From NCBI RefSeq assembly GCF_001039355.2, contig NW_019774914.1, positions 337,999-397,091 on the forward strand: a DNA stretch of 59,093 nt. The letters are read 5' to 3'. Shown here piece by piece: positions 35,640 to 48,270 of this stretch. The stretch is from Lingula anatina. Lineage: Eukaryota; Brachiopoda; Lingulata; Lingulida; Lingulidae. Position 1 is the stretch's first letter, and the number at the start of each line of letters is the position of its first letter. The position numbers and the translations under genes were made by a program. The notes under the pieces were generated by a model that had not been told where the DNA came from, did no database searches, and saw only the letters and a program-made list of their open reading frames with translations.

Positions 35640-37482
35640 TTTGACACAGCAAGTGGACAACATACACAGCCCTTGTGCATTCAGAATATCATTTCTGGAC
35701 ATATTACATATCATCTATTATAGTGAAGAATGAATAATGATCATACATTCTTTGTCATTGCCTATGATTGTGGTTCAGCCCAAAATGTGCATACTGACTG
35801 AAGAGTTAAGAGTCCCAAGAAGGAAGATATCCATATACAATGTGGGCTCAGCTCCGAAAGACAGGATTTATATGCTTATATGCTCCAATGCTAATTATGC
35901 TCAACACTGCTTTTTTTAATCATTCCTATAGATATGATAATATTTACAGTTTCCAAAATCTCTTGATAAAATAAAGATGCTTGAATTATGTAATTTACTT
36001 ACTGATGTTATAATTAGTGTTGTAATAGGATACCATGTCATTACATATTTTTACAACAACTGATACAATATTAGTGCTTTGCTCTGAAAAACCATTTTGG
36101 ATATTTTTTTACAGTTATATGACCAAGATGTAATTTTAATTGTGCATCTACAATTGTCCCCTTAAGGATAGGTTTTATATATAATTATAGGTATTTCATT
36201 AAGGACAGAATATATTTTAAATACACTTAAATATACACAAAACGGTGGAAACCTTGCTTAAGTGAATATTTACTGTGATATGTTTTACTTGCTAAAAAGT
36301 CAACATTATTTTTATATTCAGCATATTAGAGCAAAAATATTCCCAAATATTCTCTGTAAAAATATGTCGTACATTTTATAAAAATAAAATCATATGGGTA
36401 CAAATCAGGAGCTGTGTCTGTATGTAATCTGAAACCACACATTTTCCGTGAGATAAATTAATTGATAAAGTCCACTGCTGAACAAATTGTTTTGTGTCCA
36501 CTGCGCATTTACTATCGCGGTGCGTTAAGTGCACGTATATGTAGAGGTGTGCCAGTATAAATGTAACCCAGAAACGTGATCGTCATTTATTTTCTGTCTA
36601 TATACTATATATAAAACATATGCTTATGAAAACTACAAAAGTTAGCAAATCTAGTGCTATAAACAACATGTCACTACCTCTACTTGCAATAATTTTATTG
36701 TCATTTAAAAACTTGGCCCAAAGTAGGCCTATTCTGTTGTGTTGAAGAAACTTAAATTTTACGGGCGAAGTTGTCGATGACTTTGATACAATATTCATTT
36801 GTGATAGCAGGGTGTTCCTGTAGACTCGGTCCTTCAGACATCCCCGAGGGAACTCTGTTTGGAGGTTCTAAACAAATTCTGACATCGACTGGGGCCCAGG
36901 AGCCGTGGAATAGGTGCAAACAGGGTTCAGATGTGGTACCAGCAACATGGGGCTATCCCTCATACACCTAATGTCTGTCTGGGGTGGCTAGACTGGAACA
37001 TTCCCAACCGACTCATCAACTTCAAACGCCTACTTGAGTGGTGTCGGCATTCCCCCTTCCCCCTACTTTTAAAAATATACCAACAGAATCACTGAATCAG
37101 ATCTGGGCCGGTCCAAATCATAAATATTGGTTTGTGAGAAAAATGACGAGCCCACTGCTCATTTGCACCCTCGGGGGTTCAAAGTTTCACGGGCGACGTG
37201 ATGCCTCGTTTCATGCACACTGATAACCCGTTTTGATGTAATTTTATGATTTTATACATAGCTATGGCGATAAATTGGCGGGAGAGCTGGAGTTGAGGTT
37301 TAGACTGCTGATATAACTGGCGTGTACATTATATCTACATACTACACTTATCAATATAATCTGAAACGATGTCCTTCAGTGCAAGAGGGAGGTGGTGGGA
37401 GAGAAAAATGTTCGAGAAGCAGAGATATATATGTAAACAAAAATTATGAATTAGCACTTTAATGTACGCTATTTGATATATA
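35640..37482. other. 3' flank of TRAF7-like gene 2
   Basis: No gene recognised. Matches 25820-27551 up to about 37336 (cattatat), then becomes unique sequence. Confidence 0.6.
36383..36388 (+). terminator. Polyadenylation signal AATAAA (TRAF7-like 2)
   Basis: Conserved counterpart of the AATAAA at 26560-26565. Confidence 0.35.
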
Positions 37483-37641
37483 CAGGCCCGTAGCCAGGGG
37501 GGTTCCAAAGAACCGCCCCTTTTATCAGGAAAAGGTCCAGTTTTGTTAAAATTTTATCTAGGTATACATAAGTTTCATTGTAAAAGGTCCACTTTTTCAG
37601 AAAAAGACCCCCACCTTTTGAATTTGCTGGCTACGGGCCTG
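37483..37641. mobile_element. 159-bp MITE with caggcccgtagccag ends
   Basis: Left end caggcccgtagccagg and right end ctggctacgggcctg are inverted repeats. AT-rich flanks (atatata left, atatac right) fit a short target duplication. No coding capacity. Confidence 0.75.
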
Positions 37642-38713
37642 ATATACCACTTGCACACATGGTAGGCATTAAAAAGCATAAAACAAGTATGCTGACTTGT
37701 GTATAGAGAAAGATAGACAGAGAATGTGAGAGAGGGTGAGATACATGTAACGAAAAATTATGCGTTATCACATGTACTTACGCTTTTTGATATTGACCAC
37801 TTGCACACATGGTAGGCATCAACAGGCGTAAAATAAATGTTGACTAGTGATTTTTTGTTCTAAGAGAGAGTGATAGTGAGAGAAGAAATAGAAGAGACAG
37901 GGAGTGAGAGAAGTAAGAAATGGAAGGAAAGTGGTGTCTGCGATCACCCCTACGTGAACACTGTAGCTCTTTACCGACATGTTAACCAGCATTTTCCGTA
38001 ATCACACAACAATCGTTATCACCAAGCACATCTAATCTCTTTTCCACAAAAGGCGCATTTAAACAAGGGCATTAGTGCAACCCAGGTTCGAAATTAGGGC
38101 ATTTATAAGCTGCCAGTGTCTTTGATTTTAGAAGTGGTGCACACAATCTCTTATAGAGAACTGTTATTTAAGCACAAATTCAGAAATAGCAATTACATCG
38201 AAAGAAATGTTTGAAATAAACGAGAAGCAGGAATAATTTATAGCAAATTAAAACTGTTCAGGTGTATCAGTATCATTCCATTCTTATCAATAACATATCA
38301 GGATAACAATCTCGATATCACGCGAATGTGATGGACAATGTTGTCCACGGCTACGGAGAAATAGTTAATTGCAATGGGCAACTATGAACGCAAATGATAT
38401 GACAAATACGTTCGACAAAAATACTGCCAAGCTGCAAGTTTTTAACTAGTTGATAAACATGTTACCTGTGCAGATAAAATAGTGAATTGACGAATGGACG
38501 ACCCTTGGAATGGGTGATTTTCTACGGAATTTGTACTGCGACACACGGATTACACCCGGACATTTCACCTGTTTTACTCTCAATTTAACATACGGAATCT
38601 AAGAACGCTTAAATTTTGATAAAACCCTCCTAGGAATAGTGTGCAATTAGGCCTACGTCATTTAACAATAAGAGACAAGGACATTTCTAGAACATTATCA
38701 AAACAGTTTTGTC
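37642..38713. other. 5' flank of SLC15-like gene 1
   Basis: No gene seen. A phrase of about 24 bases (accacttgcacacatggtag) occurs at about 37646 and again at about 37797. From about 38030 to 38713 the sequence matches 48885-49477 upstream of gene 2, so promoter and 5' untranslated region were copied with the gene. No TATA box recognised. Confidence 0.55.
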
Positions 38714-39011
38714 ATGGATAGCGTGGGCAACAAGGGGCCGTCGGAACGCGATTCCTTAGTGAGCACATCCAGTAGTCGAGGGACCTCTTCCGAAACCACG
38801 CATAGCCGATACGTTTCTCCACCGATCGAGTTCGTTTTGAATGCAAAGATTCCGACGAAGAGGCCATGGATCGCAATTATGTGTATTTTGATGACTAAAA
38901 TGTTTACAAAGTGGGCTTTTTGTCTCCTGGTGCAGAATATGTTTAGCTACTGCAATGTGATGCTTGATAAAACGATGGCAGAGGCATATGAAGTGAAGCT
39001 TATATTCTCAG

Positions 39012-39057
<46 letters not shown>

Positions 39058-42000
39058 TTGCATTGACATGGTTTCGTATATTGTCCAAGCATATATGTTA
39101 AAACTTAAAATCATGCATTGAATAAATGTAAAGATAGGCAGACAGGTAATATCTATATCTAGACACAGACTTCATATTTCGACTTAGGACTTACCGAGTG
39201 TATGGGATCAACTTTTTGCTAACTGGAGTCAACGTAATAGACTTTCATGATTCCATTGAAACTTAAAGGTAGCTAGAATTCGCAGAGAAAATCGCCACCC
39301 AATTTTTTTTTTTTTTTTGATTATCTTCATCGACTTTGCTGTTATATTTTCCAGCCGGCACGTTAGTCATTTGTCTCATAGGAGGGTTGATTGCTGACAC
39401 AGTTCTAGGAATGTTTTTCACAGGAACCTTGTCATTTGTATGGCAACTTGTAGGTAAAATGATAAGCACTGTATGCCGAATTTGTATAAATAGAAGCAGC
39501 ACAACTTATGTCTATCTTTGTGGAAGTGTTCTGCACTAGAGAAAAACAATTTGCCAGATTATTTGAAAATCCCGAAATAGCAGTAAAATTTAATGTGTAT
39601 TTGAAATATGTCGATTGTTTTCAATGATTTTATATAGGCTTTAATTTTTATTGTATTTTATTATTGTATATGTGTTATTATAATTTTTTTATTTAGGATT
39701 GTTGTTCATTCTTGGTTCGACGTTTACAGAGGTAGGCTTGATTTAAGTACTTAAACACAATTTGACATTACCTTTTATTCAACCTATATATATGAGAACA
39801 TTAAGAGATAACAACTCTTTATTTTGGCGGAAAAGTGCCATTAAATTGATTTTCCTGGGGTAAGCGACGATTATCCCATATTTTCCAATGGTTAATGAAT
39901 CTGTTGCCACACTCAAAGTTTCTAAATTGTGTTTTAGTAATAATAAGAGATTATTACAGAGGGTAGCCATCTGCGAAGGTTCATGTGGTCTGATAGCAAG
40001 CACAGATTTCAGAATAATTTGTTATACCGGCCGTTTTGGCGATAGAATGGAATTTATTATATTTCTATGTGTTTACAGTTTTTGATCTCATATGAAGAGT
40101 TGTTATCTCTACAAGCCAGGGACCGTCCGTTGAGTTATAACAAGAACTCGCATGTTTTTCTCGCTTTCAAAAAACATTCAATTCTTTTAAGACGACGATA
40201 TTTTTTTCCATTTCGACATAAGTACATTAGTACCAGTGCGATGACTTTTACATTGGTTGTATATATTTTTAATTAATTAATTAAGTGATTATAATAAGAA
40301 TATTCTCAGTTAAATTAACTTTTTGCTACGCGTGTAAGTAAAATTTAAATTAGCAGAGACCTGGTTGTCATTTCTTAAAATTAAGGGAACATATCTTTGC
40401 TACATGTACGTACATGTAAGTGGTGAAAAAAGAAATCCATGAACGATCACTTTCACTTTCACTTTCACTTTCAACTGACAAGACAAAAATGAAAGGCATC
40501 TACATGTATGCTAAATAATTGTCTCATTTCCATGTCACGAAGACAGTTGTCAGTCATTATGTTTCACTTTTATCACCGTATAGTCTAAGGTCCGCCAGAT
40601 AATCAAAATTAAATTTAAGTAAAAATCAGTTATCATATTCGTTTCAGAACACAGCGGATGCACATCCACGTACGGATCTGTACATGGTCGGGTTAGGTTG
40701 TACAGCCATAGCTTACAGTGGTCTAAACGCCATACTGGTTGTATATGGAGCGGAGCAGCTACGCAAAGATAGCCACAGACAGTCGTATATACATTGGTGA
40801 GAGACGACATTTTTTTAATGATAATAAAAATATGAACGCGATCTTGCTCGTGATCCTCTGTGGAGAAGTTAGTGATATTGTTGATTCGACCTCCCCCCCC
40901 CTCCGCCAATACTTTGTGTCACGTAGCAAAGATTACGCTTTTCATAAAGGAAAGAGACTATAGTTATACCGATTTAACATTGTAGCTTTTAGGCCGATTG
41001 AACGCAAATATATTAATGTTCATTTGAAACTTAAACGTTTTATTAATTCTAGTTAGAAACGATAGTGAAAATGTATTTTTTCAAAATATAAACAATAATG
41101 CTACGTAACATAAATTTACCACACATTCCACTGGAGTGACATTAATAATCAGTGGTAGAGATCTGAAACGTTTTCTTTCTCTTTGCAGGAACTATTTCTT
41201 TAACAACTTTGGTGCCTTACTGGGTGTTCCCGTGACAACCTCCCTTGCAGTGGTCGAGTTCTCAACGAACACTCACTATTACTTCGTGGCCTGCTTCACA
41301 ACTGCCGTCATCGTGACGGCACTGGCCTTGTTGGCGTTTACAGCTGGATTTAGGCATTACAAAGATACAACAATACGAGGTACCTTAGCAAACAGAACGT
41401 TCTTATAACGTTATCATAACGTTTACATAACTTAAAACGTTATGATAACGATAGGGCAGTCTTTTAGGCTACATGAGCAGAAGTTTTTATATCTTGCATG
41501 CTATACATGTATATACTATATCAAGCATGATACATGTACAGCTAGTTATGTTTTGTGACCATGGTGATATACGCTTTATTCGGTTTAAAGTTGTGTTTAC
41601 ATGCATACAGAGAGAACCCAGCAGGCATAGTGACGTTGGATCAACGTTGAAAACAGGTGGATACGTTGAATTGCCGTTGATCTACCTAAATTCAACGTAA
41701 AATCAACGTTGATCCAGCCACGTCAAAACACCGTCATAATGTGACGTTGACTCAACATTGTATTTTGGTCACTGACTCAACGTTGTTGTTTGGTCGTTGT
41801 GATGCACGGCATGGATTGTAATTTAAAACATTAATTATTGAAAACGTGATACTTTGTTTATCAATACTGTAACTAACTTTATCAAAATATTTAAAAAAGT
41901 GTTTTAAAGTAAAAGTGACTGTTGTTTTGTGTCTTTAGTGAACGAGTGAATTTTCTTAACTTGTTATTCAGAAATACATTCCAATAAACTTCCTTGCAAG

Positions 42001-45000
42001 GTCAGCTAACACTAGGATGAATAAGTGGCTGTAAATGTGAAAGAGTGAAGTTAACAAAGTTGACAGTTCTCGGTACCCTCTTATAGATAGACAGGTTGAG
42101 ATGACTATAACTTTGTTATATTATATATTATATATATATAAACTAAACCTTGGAAATCCTAACTTAAAGGCCATACATATATAACCTACATATATTTAGC
42201 CATCAAACATGTCCTACTGCTAAACGCATCCAGGCTAAAAGGGTGTACCATGCTTAGGTGCAAAACATGCTTAGAAGCTAAATGCGTTGAAAAAATCAGA
42301 CAAAGCAGGCACTTGGTTGTTTTTACAGTGTACGTTATAATTGTGTACTTGTGTTTGGCACCAAAAATAAAAACATTTCAGGTCATTTTAATGTCTTTTC
42401 ATGCAAGAATGTTGTCTAACAACTGGGGTTGATATAATGTTGTTATCTGACGTTGATCCAACTTTCAAATCCAACGTATATCCAACGTCTTATCAACGTC
42501 ATGGTTCAACGTTGTTTCAACGTTAAAACAACATAATTTGCCCGCTGGGAAAGTACTCATACTTCGTCGAAAATCATCCCAAAACTAAGCGCGAATAAAG
42601 TTAGCGTATATCGCCATGGTCAAATAACATCTCTAGGTATGTATCTCAAACATTCGAACTGTTAACACGGAAAGTCACATTCACATGTACAGATATGTCA
42701 GCCCTTTAAATATATAATGCCATATCGTTTCAGGAAAGAAAATCCTCCATGCTGTGAAGGCGGCCTTGTCTTCTACACCGGGGTGCTGCCGGACTGTCCG
42801 GTCAATACTGACGAGTCCTGCGGGATCACGATATTCTACTTCTGTGCCTCACAACAACGACGACACAAAACTGGATACCGCATTGCTACAGACGTACGAC
42901 CGGCTGACGGCTCGGGGAATTCTCCGTGTATTACTGATCAGCTCAGCATTCCTTGGTTTTGCCGTGTACTACTATGGGGTAAGGTCAATGGTGAACTTGG
43001 ACGGCATTTTATAAATAGGACTTGAGATTGTCACGTTTTTTTCAAAATTATATTCATAATGCAATAAAAGTTATTGCTTTCTCGAATTTAGGCCCCAGTT
43101 TCACAAAAACTGAAGTCAGTTCCCTGGCTTAGATGACTAGGATTTCAATGAAAGTGCTGTTACACTGTTCTTGATACGATGAGGTGTGCGCACGTGACCA
43201 TGTAATGTTGGTAATTTTAAAAGTTCTTAGCCAGGGAACCTGACTTAATTTTTTTTGTGTGAAACTGGGTACAGAGGACTTTTGGGATCTGAAACGGGAC
43301 CCGTCAAAAGATTAAAGTCGTTGCTATTCCAATCAAAACATTGGGATATGTGCTTGAAAATTGATAATTGAAATTCATCATTGCGGATCAGTTACTCCGC
43401 GGATCATCTGTTCTGAATGCCCTTTAAGACTAGGTTCCCATACCTAGATCGATCTAACAGGATCGATCCATCTCCAAGGGCTTGCTATTTTGCTTTCAGC
43501 TTAAGCGGCTAGGATGTCTGGCACGCCTACTGAAGCTGCTAAACGATAATTAATTACCCCTAATAGTTTCAGTAGGCGTGACAGACATCTAGGCCGCTTA
43601 AATTGATTGCAATTTAGCACTTACCCTTGGAGATAGATCGATCCAAGGTCTGGGAATAAAAATCTCATCAAAAACTGGTTTCAGTTAATCGACTCGGCGC
43701 TAGTCTTACAGTCGGAGGGCATGAAGATGTACAACTTCACTCTTTACCATGTGCCGGATGATGCCAGTAAACTGGAAGCATTCAATCTGGCCGGGGTCTG
43801 CCTCTTGATACCAATCATGGACCTAATCTTATACCCTTACCTAAGAAAGAGGGGAAGTAAAGTTCCATGTGACGCCAGGATATGTAAGTACATTGTATGT
43901 GGTGAATATATACTACTATAAATTTTTATAGTTTAATACATTAAATAGAGTTACATTTGACTGCACAAATACAAACGGTTTTAATAGCAATTGAGTAACA
44001 TTTGAAAGCACAAAAACATCGACTGTAGTTTTTCGGGTAATTGAATAACAATCGGCAACACAAATACATTTAGTTTTTAAGGTAATTGAATAGGCATAAT
44101 ATTGGTCAGTAGAAAAGCACGCTTATTATATATGTGTATGTATAGGTGACAATCTCGTCAATACAACCTACGTGTTTCGGGGTTTGTCATATAGCATACT
44201 ATACTTTTTATGACTTTTGCTTCAGTTTCACCATTATGTATTGTAGAACCGTATATCAATATATAACCATATCTGTGATATCCTGTTTATTCAAAAAATG
44301 AGGAACATAAAAGATATATGTGGGCTTCGGAAATTTATAACATAAACAAATAGTACAATTTAAATACTTGATATATTATGAGTGCATCTGCATAATCATG
44401 TCATTTCAGTAACTGGTATGGCTATAGGAAGTTTAGCTGCAATTTATTCAATAGTTCTAGAGGGACAAAGAAAAGAAATTTGCGAACTGAATGATGGGGA
44501 ACCAACTCTATCCTGGTTTTATATAACACCTTCGATTACATTTCTTACAGTAGCAGAGGCATTCGCTTTCGTTGCAGGTACTTTCATTTTCCAAAGATGT
44601 AAAATGAGAATCCGAAATTAAAGGTCTGCCTCCGTCAAGTTGTGGAGGTCATTTGATTAATTGCGCTTATATTTATCACAACAATAAAGGGCATATGCAT
44701 CGTAATTTATTTGAAATATTCATGCGAAATTGACATTGGCTGTGCACTGTAATAGGGTATAATCTTTCTGTCTGTCTGTTCGTGAGCAAAATCTAGATTC
44801 TCGGTGTACTTTGATACAGTTTTCTATCACCTACTATTAAACTTAACAGTGAAGACTTAATATATAGTTGTGTACTTGGGTGTTAATTTTTTTATTCTTT
44901 AGCACTGCGAATTTTTTATCAATACCTTTCGACAAAACAGATGGTGCTAAATATCGATTGTAAAAGAATGCGTTTGTTCAAAAACGTTTTATCAATCAAA

Positions 45001-46663
45001 TGTGAACCGGAAAGTATATGATTGGTACTAATGTTTTGTTTCTTTTTATTTTAATTATATTTTAGCATATGAATACTGCTACCTCCAGGGCCCGACGGGT
45101 CTCCGTTGTGTGTCGGTAGGACTGTTAGATACGGCCACTGGTCTGTCTAGTTTTATCGCCATCGGAATAAGAAAGCTTGTACAAGATAAGCAAAGATGTA
45201 CGTTCGTTGTATAGTTTTATTGCCATTGAAATAAGAAAAAGTATACAAATCTAGCAAAGATGCACGTTCGTTGTATAGTTTTATTGCAATTGGAATAAGA
45301 AAAATTATACAAGATGAGCAAAGATATACGTACGCTGTATACATGTACCCTCTACCAGGGCGACAGATTGATTTTTCCACAGATTTGTCTCTAGATAAAT
45401 AGACGTCATTTTGGTCTTATGTCAGCAAAAAATGTCCACAATAATAATTGCAGCCCTGGTAGAGGGTAGTATGCATGTAGTTGCGAGCACGCAATCCCGC
45501 ACGCTGACCGAGTATACTGTCCGAGTAAATAAGCCAACTGAAGTTGTTTCAGTATTTTAACACCAAATGCTAACAAGCATTTGGATGGTTGTTGAGGAAC
45601 GGGCTATAATCGAACGAGGCCGACTGCATTACATCGTTTTTTTTTTTTTTTGTTTTTTTTTTCAAATAGCGTTAATGAGTCATATCTGGAAAAACAAAGC
45701 ACAATTCTGGCTGCGCTGAAAATTTTTACTCAATCGTACTCTTACTCTTTCATGTAATGGTACGTTTTTAAACAGCATCTAACTATTAATTACACTTACT
45801 GTCGCGTTTAGCACCTGTAATTAAAAAGGATACCATTATCATTTATAACTGGGGATAGGAAAAGATGTCTCACAAGAACCAAGCTTTGTTCGCAGGGCGG
45901 TCCATAAAGTAGACCTATTCTAAATTGAAGTGGAAAGTAAAATATTGTTTCTAATGGACCGCCCTGTAGACTCTGTACTTAAGCACTTATATAAGAAACG
46001 GAACGTATAAAAAATGAAATAAGATATAATTGCCAACTCTTCATGACGTAATATTTACGTTGTCTACTTTCAGCCTGGTTTCCAGACAAACATGCAACCA
46101 AAGTCTGCGAGCTTGGCAACAAGAGCCGTTTAGAGAATTTCTTCCTGATACAGCTGGGAATTCTTTTATTGTCTGCAGTTTCATACCTGTGTGTTATTTC
46201 TAGCATAGAAAAACTGCAAAACATCACCAGGGTATTCGTTAAGAAGCGCCCAGAAAAGTCTGTGTTTGGCTCTGTCAACACCAGCGAAAACGACGAAGAA
46301 TTAATGGAATCTTCTTACGAAGAAATACGGAATAGCAGGCATTTAAGCGGTGACAATAGCAGTGAAATGTTCGAATCGTGGGAGACCTATGACACGTTAG
46401 ACATTTCCCAAGCGGGGCCAGGGGACGCCAACGCCCAAAGCTCGTTATCTAGCTCCATGTCTAGTGCTGTCCTCTATGTTCAACCCAGTGAACAAGCCAG
46501 CGCCCCCTGTCGGACAAAAAAGAAGAAGCGCACCAGTAAAAAACATCTTCCATGCACATCAGATGACACAAAAAGCAGCCTGTCTGCGTCTGTATCTGTG
46601 CATGTAAATGATGAAATGAAATCAAACCGTTTGTCTTATGACACTATAGACACAATGCTGTGA
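38714..46663 (+). CDS. SLC15A4-like: SLC15A4-like (POT family) transporter, copy 1
   Basis: Ten exons: 38714-39011, 39355-39453, 39697-39731, 40648-40796, 41189-41379, 42734-42978, 43685-43883, 44410-44577, 45066-45197, 46074-46663; 701 residues. Family features: ERDSLV at 11-16, placed like the acidic dileucine lysosome-sorting signal of SLC15A4; GGLIADTVLG at 109-118 (the GG.lAD..LG motif after TM2); YGAEQ at 177-181; WNYFFNNFGA at 194-203 (as FNWFYF.iN.GA); the TM10 region AYEYCYLQGP...VSVGLL. Family known: proton-coupled uptake of di/tripeptides and histidine, in endolysosomes for SLC15A4. Odd points: the TM1 ExxER is replaced by KMFTK (62-66), the TM4 lysine is Asn171, and the Ser-rich tail after the last membrane span (about 557-701) is far longer than usual. 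Transport activity is therefore doubtful. Confidence 0.8.
39012..39053. repeat. (TTA)n microsatellite at exon 1 donor
   Basis: The tract begins with the GTT of the intron 1 donor itself (cag|gttattatt). The sister gene has the same arrangement. Confidence 0.9.
41617..42549. mobile_element. 933-bp non-autonomous DNA transposon in intron 5
   Basis: Ends cccagcaggca and tgcccgctggg are inverted. Both subterminal regions are filled with caacgttg-type short repeats in both orientations. The sister gene has an empty site (gagggaaaaagtactc at about 52538-52553), so it inserted after the duplication. No transposase frame seen. Confidence 0.72.
43428..43663. mobile_element. Fold-back MITE in intron 6
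   Basis: A long imperfect palindrome: left half ttcccatacctagatcgatc ... aagcggctaggatgtctg, right half cagacatctaggccgctta ... gatcgatccaaggtctggga. Same family as the elements at 51373-51830. Confidence 0.65.
45148..45339 (+). repeat. Three tandem 64-bp copies of the exon 9 / intron 9 junction
   Basis: The unit starting tagttttat occurs at 45148, 45212 and 45276. The first contains the real end of exon 9 with its donor (caaagat|gtacgt). In the second the donor is gc and in the third at, so only the first, and perhaps the second as a GC donor, can splice. The unit is not a multiple of three. Confidence 0.8.
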
Positions 46664-48270
46664 AGATTGTGAAATTTTCCAGCGTACTGATCATAATTTA
46701 GATTAGAATCTTATGTTAGACGACTGGGACAATATTGTACAGAAAAAGTCAAAAAGGTTACATGTAGGTGCTTTTTTCCAGTGCACTGTGGACTGCATGA
46801 AATTGACAATTGTTTCAGATAAGCCTATAAGAGACTAATGAGTGTAATTATTTATACAGCTAAGAACAATTTACAAATTCCCAAAATTTGTGTTGTTTTC
46901 AAGAAGAAACAGTTTGGAGGACTTTGCTGTCATTCAGTTGTTCTTTTCTGTATTTTTGGTGGGAGGTGAATCAAGCCTTTTTTGTTGACAGATATAATGT
47001 TACAAACGACCGTGAATGACATGTGTGTAGTACTTAGGCCTATAGTCAAAACAATGGTAGGTAATGGAGATGATATACAACTATTTTGATAGATGCAATG
47101 TGTAACAAATGTTATGCAAATTTTCATAGTTTTGTCATTGTTATTATATGAAAGTATATGAAAATATTTCAGCTAAAATGCCTTTCCGTGATAATAACCT
47201 TCTCAGGTAACCGGATTGTGAAATATTGGTATAATTTATGGCCACGGAAAACCTCAAACTTTTAGGTAATTACACTGCTTACCAAGGATGTAATGACACG
47301 ATCATTTCTCTTATAACGTTAAATTGTGTGAGAGAGTGTAATACTGAACACTCATATATTTTTATTTGATTATAAGACATTAACTCAGCGTTCGAAAACC
47401 CCCAAAATAATGTTTTTCCTAAACAAACATAACCTTCCATTACTTGCACGTTGGCTTTAAAGTTCAGATTAATTCAGTTAAGATGACGGGCTTGATTCAA
47501 AAGGAAGCAAAAACACGAACCCATGAAAGCATTTTAATGGATTCAAAAACATCAAGCGTCTAATTGAAACATGCATATAAGGCGTTGGTTCTTCTGACTG
47601 TTAAAGTTAAATCTTCTGACTAGTAAACTACTTATTTGACTAAGACAACACCTATTGCACAGAAATATCCGCCTTATATTTCAAATTAGTAAATTTTGAT
47701 ATCAAAGCTTTTAAAAATATGAGTATATCAAGAATTGTACCAAAAAGTGATTCTGTAATGTTTTGAAAAATTGAAGTAATTTTTTTTTTCGTGCGAATGG
47801 TGTATTCGCCATTGATCACAAAATGGTTATGGAAAATTAACTAATTACAGTAGCCTACATGTACTAGCTTTACGTATATATAGGAGTCACAAAAGGCATG
47901 AAGGTCCATATAGGAGCAATAAGTATAACAAAAAACAGGGGTTGTTTCACAAAAAAGCAAGCCCAAAATTTGTCTAAACTATTAGACCCAAAATAAAGTG
48001 TACTTCCGTCCAAGATAAATCAATGATACTCCAATTAAATAAAATTTTGAATTATTGCTGTTTATCTTGGGTAAAAGTAGGCTTAAATCTTAGTCTTAAA
48101 ATTTAAGCAAAGTTTTGGACTAAAGTCAATGTAATATAATAATTCACGTGGTGTAGGTTAAAGGCCAATGGCGTGAGGCGGGCACTATGTATGCAACGTG
48201 ACATGCGAAGCGTGGACTTTTTAATTCTTTAAATATTTTAATTTTATACATGTATGTTGTTCCAATACTA
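46664..48270. other. 3' flank of SLC15-like gene 1
   Basis: No gene seen. About 46664-47300 matches the region after gene 2 (58466-59093), hence 3' untranslated sequence. A possible late AATAAA is at about 47990. The rest is unique AT-rich DNA. Confidence 0.55.

Noticed and set aside
37646-37820. Repeated phrase accacttgcacacatggtag as a regulatory tandem
   Set aside because: Only two copies about 150 bases apart, the first next to a MITE; a simple local duplication explains it.
40550-40909. Minus-strand frame of 119 codons
   Set aside because: Shadow over exon 4 of SLC15-like gene 1; not kept in gene 2.
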